Shown one piece after another: positions 1 through 7,404 of a stretch of DNA of 64,000 nt. This DNA is from an uncultured Collinsella sp. (GTDB taxonomy: Bacteria > Actinomycetota > Coriobacteriia > Coriobacteriales > Coriobacteriaceae). The notes below the pieces were generated by a model. The model was not told the origin of the DNA and did no database searches. It was given only the letters and a program-made list of their open reading frames with translations. Position numbers and translations under genes: made by a program. The DNA lies in the NCBI GenBank assembly GCA_900541875.1, contig UQLF01000008.1:1-64000 (forward strand), given 5' to 3'. Numbering within the stretch: position 1 is the stretch's first letter; each line of letters begins with the position of its first letter.

Positions 1-577
1 CGTAGGCCTTCTTCTGACCCTCGAACTCGTGCTCCCACCACATGATGCCGTCAGAGGGCTTCAGAATCATCGGAAAGGGGAAGTCGATCTGGTCGAGCAC
101 CTCGGCGGGAGCCTCACCCTGAGCGTTAAGCATCGCCATGGTAAAGGTAAACGTATGCGGATACGGCACACCGTGCTTCTCGCACAGCTCGTAGAAGATC
201 TCCTTCTTCTGGCACTGCTCGAGCATGCTGTAGGGTGCATAGGGCGCGATGACGTTCGAGGCAAGCGCGCCGGCGTCCTGAGCCTGCGCGGCAAGCGCGA
301 CATAGTTGTCGCCGCAGCCCATGAGAATAATCTTCTTATCAGGATTGGCTTGCGCGACGCCGTTAACGGTCTCGATCATGACCGGCATGGTGTCGATATC
401 CACGTTGGGCGTGTAATCGATAATTTGGCTGCGATACGCAGGGCCGGTCTGGTACTTGCCAAAGACTAGGCTCTTAACCTGATACTCCTCGTAGAAAGCG
501 CGCGCCACCGAATACGCGTTGATGTCGCCGCCGAGCAGCACGGGGATAAACTCGCGCTCTGTAAACTGCAATGCCAT
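1..577 (-). CDS. ATP-grasp carboxylate-amine ligase, partial
   Basis: Only the first 192 codons are present because the gene runs off the left edge. The ATG at 577 follows TAGGAAG at good spacing. The visible part has a Rossmann-like start (LLGGDINAYSVARAFYEEY, residues 14-32), a second strand-turn (IILMGCGDNYVALAAQ, about 83-98), and the FPMILKPSDG strand (about 168-177) that in ATP-grasp enzymes carries a nucleotide-binding Lys. This layout matches the carboxylate-amine ligase / D-aspartate-ligase-like family, which joins an acid to an amine using ATP and often acts on peptidoglycan precursors or small peptides. The substrate cannot be told from this fragment. It is divergent from the MOSC gene. 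Confidence 0.75.
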   Translation of the reverse strand, partial: MALQFTEREFIPVLLGGDINAYSVARAFYEEYQVKSLVFGKYQTGPAYRSQIIDYTPNVDIDTMPVMIETVNGVAQANPDKKIILMGCGDNYVALAAQAQDAGALASNVIAPYAPYSMLEQCQKKEIFYELCEKHGVPYPHTFTFTMAMLNAQGEAPAEVLDQIDFPFPMILKPSDGIMWWEHEFEGQKKAY

Positions 578-797
578 GGAAACTTCCTATCTAGAACTGC
601 CCACACGATGGGCGGTCTTTGTGCAACTGATTTATTCTAGCGTGCCGAGCCGCCGGCACCCAAAGCTCCACCGTATCTATGGCAATCGGCGTAATTATCC
701 AGCACGAAGGCGGCGATCACCGGTGTACGACAACGGGCAATGAACCCACCGTTGTTGTAGGATTCAACATGTTGCCCGCCCCGTCGAAAGGTACACT

Positions 798-1430
798 GTG
801 CCCCAGGCTCATCCGATCAACAACCCCATCATTGACGCCGCAAAGCGCGAACTTACGGATCGGGCCCGGACGGCAGCTCCCCTACACACCGCAAAAGATG
901 CCTACAACGGGCCTGCCCGCATCGTCTCAATCAACACGTCGGAGCACAAAGGCACGCGTAAGTCACCCGTCGCCGACGGGCACGACACCGTCATCGAGCA
1001 GTTTGGCCTCGCCTCCGATGCGCACGCCGGGCATTGGCACCGCCAGGTTTCCTTTTTAGCTGCAGAGTCTATCCAGACGGCGCAGGCGCGCGGGCTCGAT
1101 GTGCACGAGGGCGACTTTGGCGAGAACTTCACCACCCAGGGCATCAACCTGCTCTCACTCCCCTTGGGCACGCAGCTCAAACTCGGTAGCGAAGTGCTCG
1201 TCGAAATCAGCCAGATCGGCAAAGTCTGTCACACACGCTGTGCCATCTACTATCTCGCCGGCGACTGCATCTTCCCCCACGAGGGCATTTTTGGCGTCGT
1301 GCTGCAGGGCGGAGAAGTCCATGTCGGTGACGACGTCCAGGTGGTCAGGCTCGGCGACGGCACCTGTTCCTTCACTCCCGCCGAGGCACTCAAAGAGGTG
1401 GAGCGGGCTCGTCGCGAAGGAACCCTGTAG
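798..1430 (+). CDS. MOSC domain protein
   Basis: A 210-residue protein read from a GTG preceded by GAAAGG. The C-terminal half has the MOSC signature: GKVCHTRCAIYYLAGDC with the conserved sulfur-carrying Cys, then PHEGIFGVVLQGG, and upstream HAGHWHRQVSFL and EGDFGENFTT. MOSC domains (MoaA/NifB-type cofactor sulfurase C-terminal family) handle sulfur for molybdenum-cofactor or related chemistry in the cytoplasm. No other cofactor gene is nearby, so the partner is unknown. The first 35 residues are not conserved-looking, so a later start is possible. Confidence 0.8.
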   Translation: MPQAHPINNPIIDAAKRELTDRARTAAPLHTAKDAYNGPARIVSINTSEHKGTRKSPVADGHDTVIEQFGLASDAHAGHWHRQVSFLAAESIQTAQARGLDVHEGDFGENFTTQGINLLSLPLGTQLKLGSEVLVEISQIGKVCHTRCAIYYLAGDCIFPHEGIFGVVLQGGEVHVGDDVQVVRLGDGTCSFTPAEALKEVERARREGTL

Positions 1431-1495
1431 TTGCAAAACCCCACGTTAAGGTAGCTTTTACAGCCAAAAATCCCGTTGCAACAGGGTGCCGTAAC

Positions 1496-1622
1496 GTTAA
1501 AGTTTAACTCTATGGTTTCTCAACAATTCACCATTCCCGCAGGTCAAGGCTAAAGCCTCAAGTTTAACTTGACCCTTTAGAACCTTTAAGGTTCAAGTTG
1601 AGGTCGAAAGCAGTAGTAGAAT
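1496..1622. repeat. AT-rich palindromic leader region
   Basis: A GC-poor stretch upstream of the secreted wall protein with several small palindromes: GTTAAAGTTTAAC at 1496-1508, AGGCT/AGCCT around 1548-1559, CAAGTTTAACTTG around 1559-1571, and a further AACTTG...CAAGTT pair spanning 1566-1600. A weak -10-like TAGAAT lies at 1617-1622. The symmetry suggests an operator or a structured leader. No regulator can be named. Confidence 0.35.
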
Positions 1623-1664
1623 ATACCTCGACCAATAACCTACGATTGATTGCAGAGGGACTGG

Positions 1665-2798
1665 ATGCAGCATTCGAACCATCGCACCGCAGCGCTCGTC
1701 GCGTCGAAGCCGGCTCGTATCATCACGAGCGCCGCGCTCGCCGTCGCGCTGACGGCCACGCCGATGCTCCCCCCCGTCGCGGCCTATGCCGCCTCGCAGG
1801 CAACGCAGGATCAGCTTTCCGCCGCCCAGAAAAAAATCGAGGACGCTACGAGCGCCTACAACGACGCCCGAACCAAGCTCGAGGATCTGCAAAAGCAGAT
1901 CGACTCCAATGAGGCGAACATCGATAAGATTGAGGCCGAGCTACCCGAGCAGCAGGCCAAGGCAAGCTCCGCCATGCGCGATCTGTATAAGTACCAGAAG
2001 GGCACCAGCCCCATCGTGAGCTTCCTGGTGAACACGCAGAGCTTGGGCGACTTTATCACCACCTGCAAATACACCAACCAGATTACGAGCTCGAGCGTCG
2101 ACGAGATCGAAGAGCTTAACAAGATGCAGACCGAGCTCGAGCAGAACAAAACCGAGCTCGAACAGGCCAAGTCTCAGCTCGAGGGCGAGCAAAAAAATGC
2201 CGAGGACGCGCTGGCGCAGGCTCAGCAGCTCCGCAACGAGGCGCAAGCGAAGGCCGAACAGGAAAATGCCGCCGAACTGGCAAAGCTCGAGGCCGACAAA
2301 GCCGCTGCCGCCGAGAAGCTCTCGGGTACCGGCGTGAGTGGCAATAACTCCAACAGTCAGGCCACCAACTCCAACACCACCATCGACACCACGCCGAACA
2401 GCCCTAACAGCGGCAATTCCGATTACGACTCGTTCATTAACGAGTGGACGAGCCGCATCGACAACTACCTTGCCGGCTCCCCTATGGCAGGCCAGGGCTA
2501 CAACTTTGCCGTTGCCGCCTGGAATACCGGCGTCGATCCCCGTTGGTCCCCCGCCATCGCCTGCATCGAGAGCAGCAAGGGCCTCTATTGCGCCGGCTCC
2601 TATAACGCCTGGGGCTGGAGTGCCCGCGGCGGCGGTTGGCGTAGCTTTGGCAGCTGGAGCGAGGGTGTCTCCGCCCACGTTGCCTACCTGGGCGCCAACT
2701 ATGGTTCCACGCTTACCCCGGCAGCCGCCAAGAAGTACTGCCCGCCCACGTGGCAGGACTGGTACAACAAGGTTGCCAATCAAATGAACCGTATTTAA
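1665..2798 (+). CDS. Secreted coiled-coil cell-wall protein with lysozyme-like C-terminus
   Basis: 377 residues from the ATG at 1665, chosen over an upstream TTG because GAGGGA sits just before it. A signal peptide (TSAALAVALTATPMLPPVAAYA) occupies about residues 20-43. Residues about 45-225 are an Ala/Glu/Gln-rich coiled coil of the CwlO/PcsB N-terminal kind, followed by a Ser/Asn/Thr-rich linker (about 225-260). The C-terminal 120 residues (WSPAIACIESSKGLYC, YNAWGWSARGG, WSEGVSAHVAYL) resemble lysozyme/transglycosylase-like domains, with a candidate catalytic Glu in IACIES. It probably trims or regulates peptidoglycan outside the membrane. A hairpin terminator follows. Confidence 0.75.
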   Translation: MQHSNHRTAALVASKPARIITSAALAVALTATPMLPPVAAYAASQATQDQLSAAQKKIEDATSAYNDARTKLEDLQKQIDSNEANIDKIEAELPEQQAKASSAMRDLYKYQKGTSPIVSFLVNTQSLGDFITTCKYTNQITSSSVDEIEELNKMQTELEQNKTELEQAKSQLEGEQKNAEDALAQAQQLRNEAQAKAEQENAAELAKLEADKAAAAEKLSGTGVSGNNSNSQATNSNTTIDTTPNSPNSGNSDYDSFINEWTSRIDNYLAGSPMAGQGYNFAVAAWNTGVDPRWSPAIACIESSKGLYCAGSYNAWGWSARGGGWRSFGSWSEGVSAHVAYLGANYGSTLTPAAAKKYCPPTWQDWYNKVANQMNRI

Positions 2799-2808
2799 GT
2801 GCAACTGC

Positions 2809-2834
2809 AAAAGGGCCCCAAACGGGGCCCTTTT
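2809..2834. terminator. Bidirectional hairpin terminator
   Basis: AAAAGGGCCCC and GGGGCCCTTTT arms around a short loop, with A and T runs on the two sides. It sits between the convergent wall-protein and kinase genes and can serve both. Confidence 0.85.
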
Positions 2835-2841
2835 CGATTAT

Positions 2842-4254
2842 CTAAGAGACGACACCGGTCGCGTTGCCGATAACAACGACGACGCACATGACGGCAAACA
2901 TAAACCCGAGTGCCTTGAACCATAGTTCGACAAAAGCGCTCCCCCGATACCGATCGAGCACGGGAAAACGACGTCGAAGCCTACGCCGGTCGAGCATTCC
3001 GAATGTAATGAGCAGCACCAGGCCATCGACCATAAAGAAATACTCAAGTGCCAAAAACCACGTTGGATAGTTTCGGTTTTCGCCCGTCGGCGTAAATACC
3101 GCAAAATGGCTACCCATCAGCAGCAACAATGTTGTCGCATAGACGCATCCGTTCCATATGCGCCCCACGGACTCGGGGATACGCGAGAGCAGACGCGCAC
3201 ATTTGGACGTCACGGGAGAGACGATCGAACGCCGGTTTGCAGAAGACGGAAGCGAGAGGGCAACCGGCTGCTGTACCCACTGCACCTGTGACGCCGCGAC
3301 CCGGGGCACACTGGCAGCAGAAATGGTCACGGGCGACGGTGCAGGGAGACATAGCTCATACGCCGCACGCGCAGCATGCCCCAGTGCCTTTGCACTCGCA
3401 AAGCGCTTGGCGGGATCGAGCGCCATCGCCATGCAAATCACATCCGCCAGCGGAACGGGAATGCCATGCGCCTCGCATTGCTCGCGCATGTCACGCCCCG
3501 GTTTGGGGTCAGTTCCCGTCAGGCAAAAGAACAGCAATGCGCCAAGCGCGTAAATATCGCTGCGGACGCTCGTCTGCCCAAACCCAAACTGCTCGGGCGG
3601 CGCATAGGAACGCGTGCCAAACTTGACGGTGTCGGCGTCGGCACCATCGCGCCAAACGCGCGCGATTCCCAGGTCAATAATCACCAGCGAGGAAAAGGTC
3701 ATGCCGGCATCGGTCGCGTATCTCACGCCCGATACGATGATGTTCGAGGGTTTAAGGTCGCGGTGGATTACCGGTACCCCTGGCTCCCCCGCAGCTGCAA
3801 AACCAGCATGCAGCTCGCCCACCGCTTCACACAGAACGGGATACAGCCCGCGGGCATAATCGGGCGTCGCCCCCAAGCGTCCCACCAACGCCTCGAGTGT
3901 CTCGCCTTCGACATATTCCATCACCACATCGAGCTCCTCGCCCGCGCGGCGGCAATCGACAATCCGGGGTAAGTGTTCAAAACGGCGTCCGGCCCGCTGA
4001 GCCGCAAACAGGCGCTCGTAGGCCCCGCCAATCTGCGCCGAAGCATCGATGCGCTTGCGGACAAAGGGACCGAGAGACCCGCCGCCAGAGCCCTCAAAAT
4101 AGACGAGTTCGGTCGTCTCTACATCCGAGAGCTTGAGCACGCGCTCCACGCGATAGCTGTCATCGCGGTCGAGCGACGCCAAATGCTCGACAAGTGAAGC
4201 AGTCAGCTCGTCATCGGAATATGTTGGGCTCTGAGTATCCATAGCGTCCATCAT
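2842..4254 (-). CDS. Membrane-anchored Ser/Thr protein kinase
   Basis: 470 residues if started at the ATG at 4254. An in-frame ATG at 4335 exists, but that extension is encoded by a perfect hairpin and looks non-coding, and 4242 is another option. The N-lobe has GSGGGSLGPFVRKRI with the ATP-contacting Lys near residue 66. The catalytic loop is VIHRDLKPSNIIV (about 162-174). The metal motif is DLG instead of DFG, and APPEQF is the APE-like motif. Three membrane segments follow at about 370-387, 399-420 and 445-463, so the kinase domain is cytoplasmic. It lies downstream of an HTH gene and a lipoprotein gene, which suggests a signalling unit. The target is unknown. Confidence 0.85.
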   Translation of the reverse strand: MMDAMDTQSPTYSDDELTASLVEHLASLDRDDSYRVERVLKLSDVETTELVYFEGSGGGSLGPFVRKRIDASAQIGGAYERLFAAQRAGRRFEHLPRIVDCRRAGEELDVVMEYVEGETLEALVGRLGATPDYARGLYPVLCEAVGELHAGFAAAGEPGVPVIHRDLKPSNIIVSGVRYATDAGMTFSSLVIIDLGIARVWRDGADADTVKFGTRSYAPPEQFGFGQTSVRSDIYALGALLFFCLTGTDPKPGRDMREQCEAHGIPVPLADVICMAMALDPAKRFASAKALGHAARAAYELCLPAPSPVTISAASVPRVAASQVQWVQQPVALSLPSSANRRSIVSPVTSKCARLLSRIPESVGRIWNGCVYATTLLLLMGSHFAVFTPTGENRNYPTWFLALEYFFMVDGLVLLITFGMLDRRRLRRRFPVLDRYRGSAFVELWFKALGFMFAVMCVVVVIGNATGVVS

Positions 4255-4258
4255 AACG

Positions 4259-4292
4259 CAGGGTGCGGACACCCCATGGTGTCCGCACCCTG
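4259..4292 (-). promoter_or_regulatory. Perfect 15-bp hairpin just upstream of the kinase start
   Basis: CAGGGTGCGGACACC at 4259-4273 and its exact complement at 4278-4292 enclose a 4-base loop. On the kinase mRNA it ends five bases before the 4254 ATG. No U-run follows, so it is not a standard terminator. It may stabilise the mRNA, block ribosomes, or set unequal expression between the HTH gene and the kinase. Confidence 0.7.
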
Positions 4293-4341
4293 TTCGTTCG
4301 CATGGTTGTTCTGGTGACACCGCAGGCTCAGCCATCGGCCA

Positions 4342-4764
4342 CTAACTCACCGTTTCCTCGCCAAAGCGGTACAGCTCTTCATTGACCTTTTGGAGGCTAC
4401 AGCCACGGTCGATGCAAAAGATAATGATTGCATCGCGACGGTCCTTGCAGTTGAGGACGCTCACTCCGGCAGCCGTCAGGGCGCGGTTGGTCTCCTTGAG
4501 CGTCAACGCCATTGCAAAGGCAATCTGCAGCACCTTGTTGCGGCTCGGATGCCGCGCACCGGTAAAAATCTGATAACCAAAAGTCTCATTGAGGTCGGCC
4601 ATGCGCACCACGCGCGAACGCTCGAGCCCCTTTTCTTGCAGCAACTGCTTTAAGTAATCCGAAAGCGACGGGGCGGCAAAGTCGTGTTCTTTGATATAGC
4701 CATCGATGTTTGGCGCATCAAGAAGCTCGTTAAGCAACTCTTCGGTCAACTTTTTATCGGGCAT
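4342..4764 (-). CDS. Helix-turn-helix protein paired with the kinase
   Basis: 140 residues with GGGGAGGTGAAG before the ATG. Residues about 33-95 (LSDYLKQLLQEKGLERSRVV, then LNETFGYQIFTGARHPSRNK, then VLQIAFAMALTLKETNRAL) look like an XRE-type DNA-binding fold in which a compact helical unit is followed by a recognition region. The C-terminus is helical and has two Cys. No membrane segment is seen. It sits between the lipoprotein gene (39 bases away) and the kinase gene. Small HTH proteins next to kinases of this type may be regulators or substrates. That role is inferred from context. Confidence 0.65.
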   Translation of the reverse strand: MPDKKLTEELLNELLDAPNIDGYIKEHDFAAPSLSDYLKQLLQEKGLERSRVVRMADLNETFGYQIFTGARHPSRNKVLQIAFAMALTLKETNRALTAAGVSVLNCKDRRDAIIIFCIDRGCSLQKVNEELYRFGEETVS

Positions 4765-4803
4765 GCGGCTTCACCTCCCCATACGGTCAACAGCGGCAAG
4801 AAG

Positions 4804-5349
4804 CTAGGCAAGCACCCAGCTCGCAGTCGCGGACTTATCAAACACGTTGGCAAAATAGAGAGCCTTCTTGATGTCACCATCAAAGTAGATATTGCCCGCC
4901 ACGGAGCCACTGGCGGCAAGGGTGCCAGACTGCAGCTCATCGGAGCCCTCGCTGTAATAACCCTGGTTCTGCTGAGCACCGTTGGCGTCCTCGCCCTTCC
5001 AGTCGTAGACATTGTAGTCCGCGCCCTCATCGCCATTGTTGACGTACGTGACGTGAATACCCGTCATGGTCGAACCGTCAAAATTTGTGAGACCGGGCTG
5101 GACGGAATCGACGACGACAGAAAGGCCAGCAGCCGTGGTCACCGTCGTGCCAACAGCCAGGTCAGTCGTAGGCTGCTCTTCCTTCTTCGTCTCTTCCTTC
5201 TTGTCGCCATCGCTGGTGTCCTCGGTGACGGTCGCCTTATCGCTACCACAACCGGCAAGAAGACTGGCAGTCCCCAAGGCGACGGTGGCGAATGCGCCAA
5301 GTGCAGCGCGACGGCTCAGCAGCACTTCGTTTTCGAGCTTATTCATCAT
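4804..5349 (-). CDS. Secreted lipoprotein with beta-sandwich domain
   Basis: 181 residues. The signal has SRRAAL (residues 12-17), which resembles a twin-arginine signal, and the lipobox LLAGC with Cys34. A charged Asp/Glu/Lys linker (36-58) is followed by a domain starting at TTVTTAAGLSVVVDSV, with VTYVNNGDEGADYNVYDW and ASGSVAGNIYFDG. This is the pattern of DUF4352/DUF5067-like extracellular immunoglobulin-type folds. It is probably anchored on the outer face of the membrane. An SD of AGGAAGG lies 4 bases from the first ATG and 7 from a second (5346), so either start may be used. The SD is embedded in a 14-bp stem. Confidence 0.75.
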   Translation of the reverse strand: MMNKLENEVLLSRRAALGAFATVALGTASLLAGCGSDKATVTEDTSDGDKKEETKKEEQPTTDLAVGTTVTTAAGLSVVVDSVQPGLTNFDGSTMTGIHVTYVNNGDEGADYNVYDWKGEDANGAQQNQGYYSEGSDELQSGTLAASGSVAGNIYFDGDIKKALYFANVFDKSATASWVLA

Positions 5350-5351
5350 GC

Positions 5352-5405
5352 ATCCTTCCTACGATCCGGCTACCGCGCCGGCACACAGCACATCGTAGGA
5401 AGGAT
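5352..5405 (-). promoter_or_regulatory. Hairpin that buries the lipoprotein Shine-Dalgarno
   Basis: The two arms are exact 14-base complements: ATCCTTCCTACGAT at 5352-5365 and ATCGTAGGAAGGAT at 5392-5405. The spacer holds a second CCGGC/GCCGG stem. Read on the lipoprotein mRNA, the SD AGGAAGG lies fully inside the stem, a geometry suited to translational control. No known riboswitch class is recognised. Confidence 0.6.
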
Positions 5406-5510
5406 TAAACATGAATTCATTAGCTGAGAGCTAAGGTTGCGGTAAACGGCCAATGCAGTTATCCAAACGCCGAGCAAGCGCACTTTGCTCGACCGTCTGC
5501 TGGCAGCGCA

Positions 5511-5834
5511 TCAACCCACCGTGACAGATTCCCCGGTAAAGGTGCTTACGAGTAACAGGATAAAGAAGGCTAAATAGCTGATGCTCAATAGGTAGGCGAA
5601 GACTAAAAAGATGGCCCATCCAACATTGGTCTTACCATCGGCACGACGCTGCTCGCGAGAACGACACAGCCAGACCGTCACGCCAATGGCCACAATCAGC
5701 AACACGAGTGCCGCTGCTGCCAACCCGGCAAGCGCAAACATCACGCCAACGCTCACAGCAATAACCGGAAGCAGTAGCAAGCCACACCCGCATCCACCCG
5801 GACTATATACGGCAGATTGTCGGCGTCGCCCCAT
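5511..5834 (-). CDS. Small membrane protein coupled to the amidohydrolase
   Basis: 107 residues starting at the ATG at 5834, two bases after the amidohydrolase TGA, with GGAG overlapping that stop, so translation is probably coupled. A Gly/Cys-rich N-terminus (PGGCGCG) leads into two adjacent hydrophobic stretches (about residues 20-55), a basic loop (SREQRRADGKT), and a third hydrophobic stretch (about 70-97). I do not recognise a family. Its position suggests a function linked to the hydrolase, but nothing in the sequence proves this. Confidence 0.6.
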   Translation of the reverse strand: MGRRRQSAVYSPGGCGCGLLLLPVIAVSVGVMFALAGLAAAALVLLIVAIGVTVWLCRSREQRRADGKTNVGWAIFLVFAYLLSISYLAFFILLLVSTFTGESVTVG

Positions 5835-5836
5835 CG

Positions 5837-7024
5837 TCACTCCATCACAAGCAATCGTTTGTAGACATCGAGGCCTTTGAGCAGGATTTCCTCGTCAAAG
5901 AGCATGGTATCAGTGTGAAGGGCGCTCGTGGCATAGGCGGGACAGCCATCCGAATCGCTCGGATTATCTTGGCCGGCAGGCACACCCGTGCCCAGCAAGA
6001 AGAACACGCCCGGCAGACGGCGCTGATAGAACGCGAAATCCTCGGCGATCAGCAGCGGCTCGTCCACAAGCTGCAGCTCGGACAAGGCAGGCGCAATGTG
6101 GGCGAACAGCTCGGGGTCGTTATCGACTGGCGGATAACCCTCGGCAAAGTCGAGATCATACGTACAGCCTGTTGCGGCGCAGGCCTCGTCCAACACGCGG
6201 CGCACGCCCTCGCGCGCGCGGTCGAACATGCCATCCGTAAACACACGCAGACTGCCGGCAACATGGGCCTCCCCTGCCACCGCATTGCAGACGGTGCCGG
6301 CCTGAAGCAGGCCGAACTTACCAATGCAGGGCTCGTCGGCACCCAACTCGTCCATGAGCTCGCGCTCGGCAACCAAGAACTTGGCAGCCGCCAGTGCCGC
6401 ATCGTGCGACTCCTCGACTGGAACGCCGTAGGTCTTGGCGATATGGATGCTCGCGCCATGGATATGAATGTGCGTCTCGCTTGAGCGCGCCAGCAGCGGA
6501 CCGGGACAACTCGCCAACGTGCCGGCGGGCAGATCGGGCCACACGTGAAAGCCGAAGATGCGATCCGCCCCGTAGTGCTCGAACACGCCGCTCTCGCACA
6601 CCGTCTTGGCACCACCGGTCGTTTCCTCGGCAGGCTGGAACACAATGAGCGCGTTGCGCTTGATGACGCCCGGCTGCTCACGAATCGTACGGTCGACATA
6701 CGTCGCGGCGGCAAGTGCCATAGCCATGTGTCCGTCATGTCCACAAGCGTGCATCTTGCCGGGATGCGTCGAGGCGAAATCCGCACCCGTCGCCTCCGCG
6801 ATGGGCAGCGCATCCATATCGGCGCGAATCGCCGTGGCATGCGCGGCACCAACGCCAGCGTCGAAGAAAGCGCAGACGCAGCTGGGGCACGGATGGGTCA
6901 CCTCGCAAGCGAGCGGCGCCAACACGCCCTCGATATAGGCGATAGTCTGCGGAAGATCGAAATCGAGCTCCGGAATGCGATGGAGATCGCGCCGATAGCG
7001 ACGGAGTTCTTGGAGCTCGGTCAT
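5837..7024 (-). CDS. M20-family amidohydrolase, candidate N-acetyl-diaminopimelate deacetylase
   Basis: 395 residues from the ATG at 7024, which has AAAGGA before it. An ATG five codons upstream lacks this spacing. M20D landmarks are RRDLHRIPELDF at the start, ADMDALPIAE, HACGHDGHMAMAL (metal His/Asp and a bridging-type Cys), FQPAEETTGGA (catalytic Glu pair) and HTDTMLFDEE at the end. These cytosolic enzymes cleave N-acyl amino acids. It is divergent from the lysA-dapA-dapB-dapH operon, and DapH makes the acetylated intermediate that needs such a deacetylase (YkuR/DapL type). That assignment is inferred from context. A general N-acyl amino acid hydrolase is the alternative. Confidence 0.82.
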   Translation of the reverse strand: MTELQELRRYRRDLHRIPELDFDLPQTIAYIEGVLAPLACEVTHPCPSCVCAFFDAGVGAAHATAIRADMDALPIAEATGADFASTHPGKMHACGHDGHMAMALAAATYVDRTIREQPGVIKRNALIVFQPAEETTGGAKTVCESGVFEHYGADRIFGFHVWPDLPAGTLASCPGPLLARSSETHIHIHGASIHIAKTYGVPVEESHDAALAAAKFLVAERELMDELGADEPCIGKFGLLQAGTVCNAVAGEAHVAGSLRVFTDGMFDRAREGVRRVLDEACAATGCTYDLDFAEGYPPVDNDPELFAHIAPALSELQLVDEPLLIAEDFAFYQRRLPGVFFLLGTGVPAGQDNPSDSDGCPAYATSALHTDTMLFDEEILLKGLDVYKRLLVME

Positions 7025-7136
7025 AAAGGGTCCTTTCATAGGTGCGCGCCAGTTGCCATCTTATTGTGCCGCAAGATTGCCGCACCCTTATTTCCAGCAT
7101 ATCCCTGCATTTTTTAAACGTTATATACGAATACTC

Positions 7137-7165
7137 TTGTTTGGTAAAGTGCAACGTGGTAGGGT
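7137..7165 (+). promoter_or_regulatory. Promoter of the lysine operon
   Basis: TTGTTT at 7137-7142 and TAGGGT at 7160-7165 are spaced by 17 bases. Initiation about 7 bases on would place the RNA start just before the riboswitch at 7177, which supports the call. Confidence 0.5.
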
Positions 7166-7176
7166 CGTTACCACTT

Positions 7177-7333
7177 GATAGAGGCGCGGGCACGAAGAAC
7201 CGCGGGCGAGCCGGCAGGCTTTGACCCCGTGGGGAGGCGAAACCCGCCGAACTGGGTTTTTCGGGCACGAACGACCTGGTGGGCCTGCGGGAAACACCCG
7301 CAGGACTGTCTGCAGCAATGCGGGAGCGCTATC
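7177..7333 (+). ncRNA. Lysine riboswitch (L box)
   Basis: The leader of lysA-dapA shows the L-box pattern. GATAGAGGCGC (7177-7187) pairs with GCGCTATC (7326-7333) as helix P1. Between them lie the conserved GGCGAAACCCGCCGAACTGG-type junction, a CTGGTGGGCCTGCGGG arm and the closing GGACTGTCTGC. This class binds lysine and normally turns off lysine synthesis genes, as expected for this operon. Downstream, CGCTATCCGGAC (7328-7339) can instead pair with GTCTGGATAGCG (7380-7391) next to the ribosome site, which would exclude P1. No U-run is present, so control is probably at translation. Confidence 0.88.
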
Positions 7334-7404
7334 CGGACATGGGGTCCACGCTATGCGGATTCGATGCGCAGATGGCGCCGTCTGGATAGCGAGGTTTACG
7401 GGAC

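Noticed and set aside
5411..5434. Seven-codon frame after AGGAAGGA on the plus strand
   Set aside because: The ribosome-like site is only the mirror arm of the lipoprotein leader hairpin, so it is probably chance.
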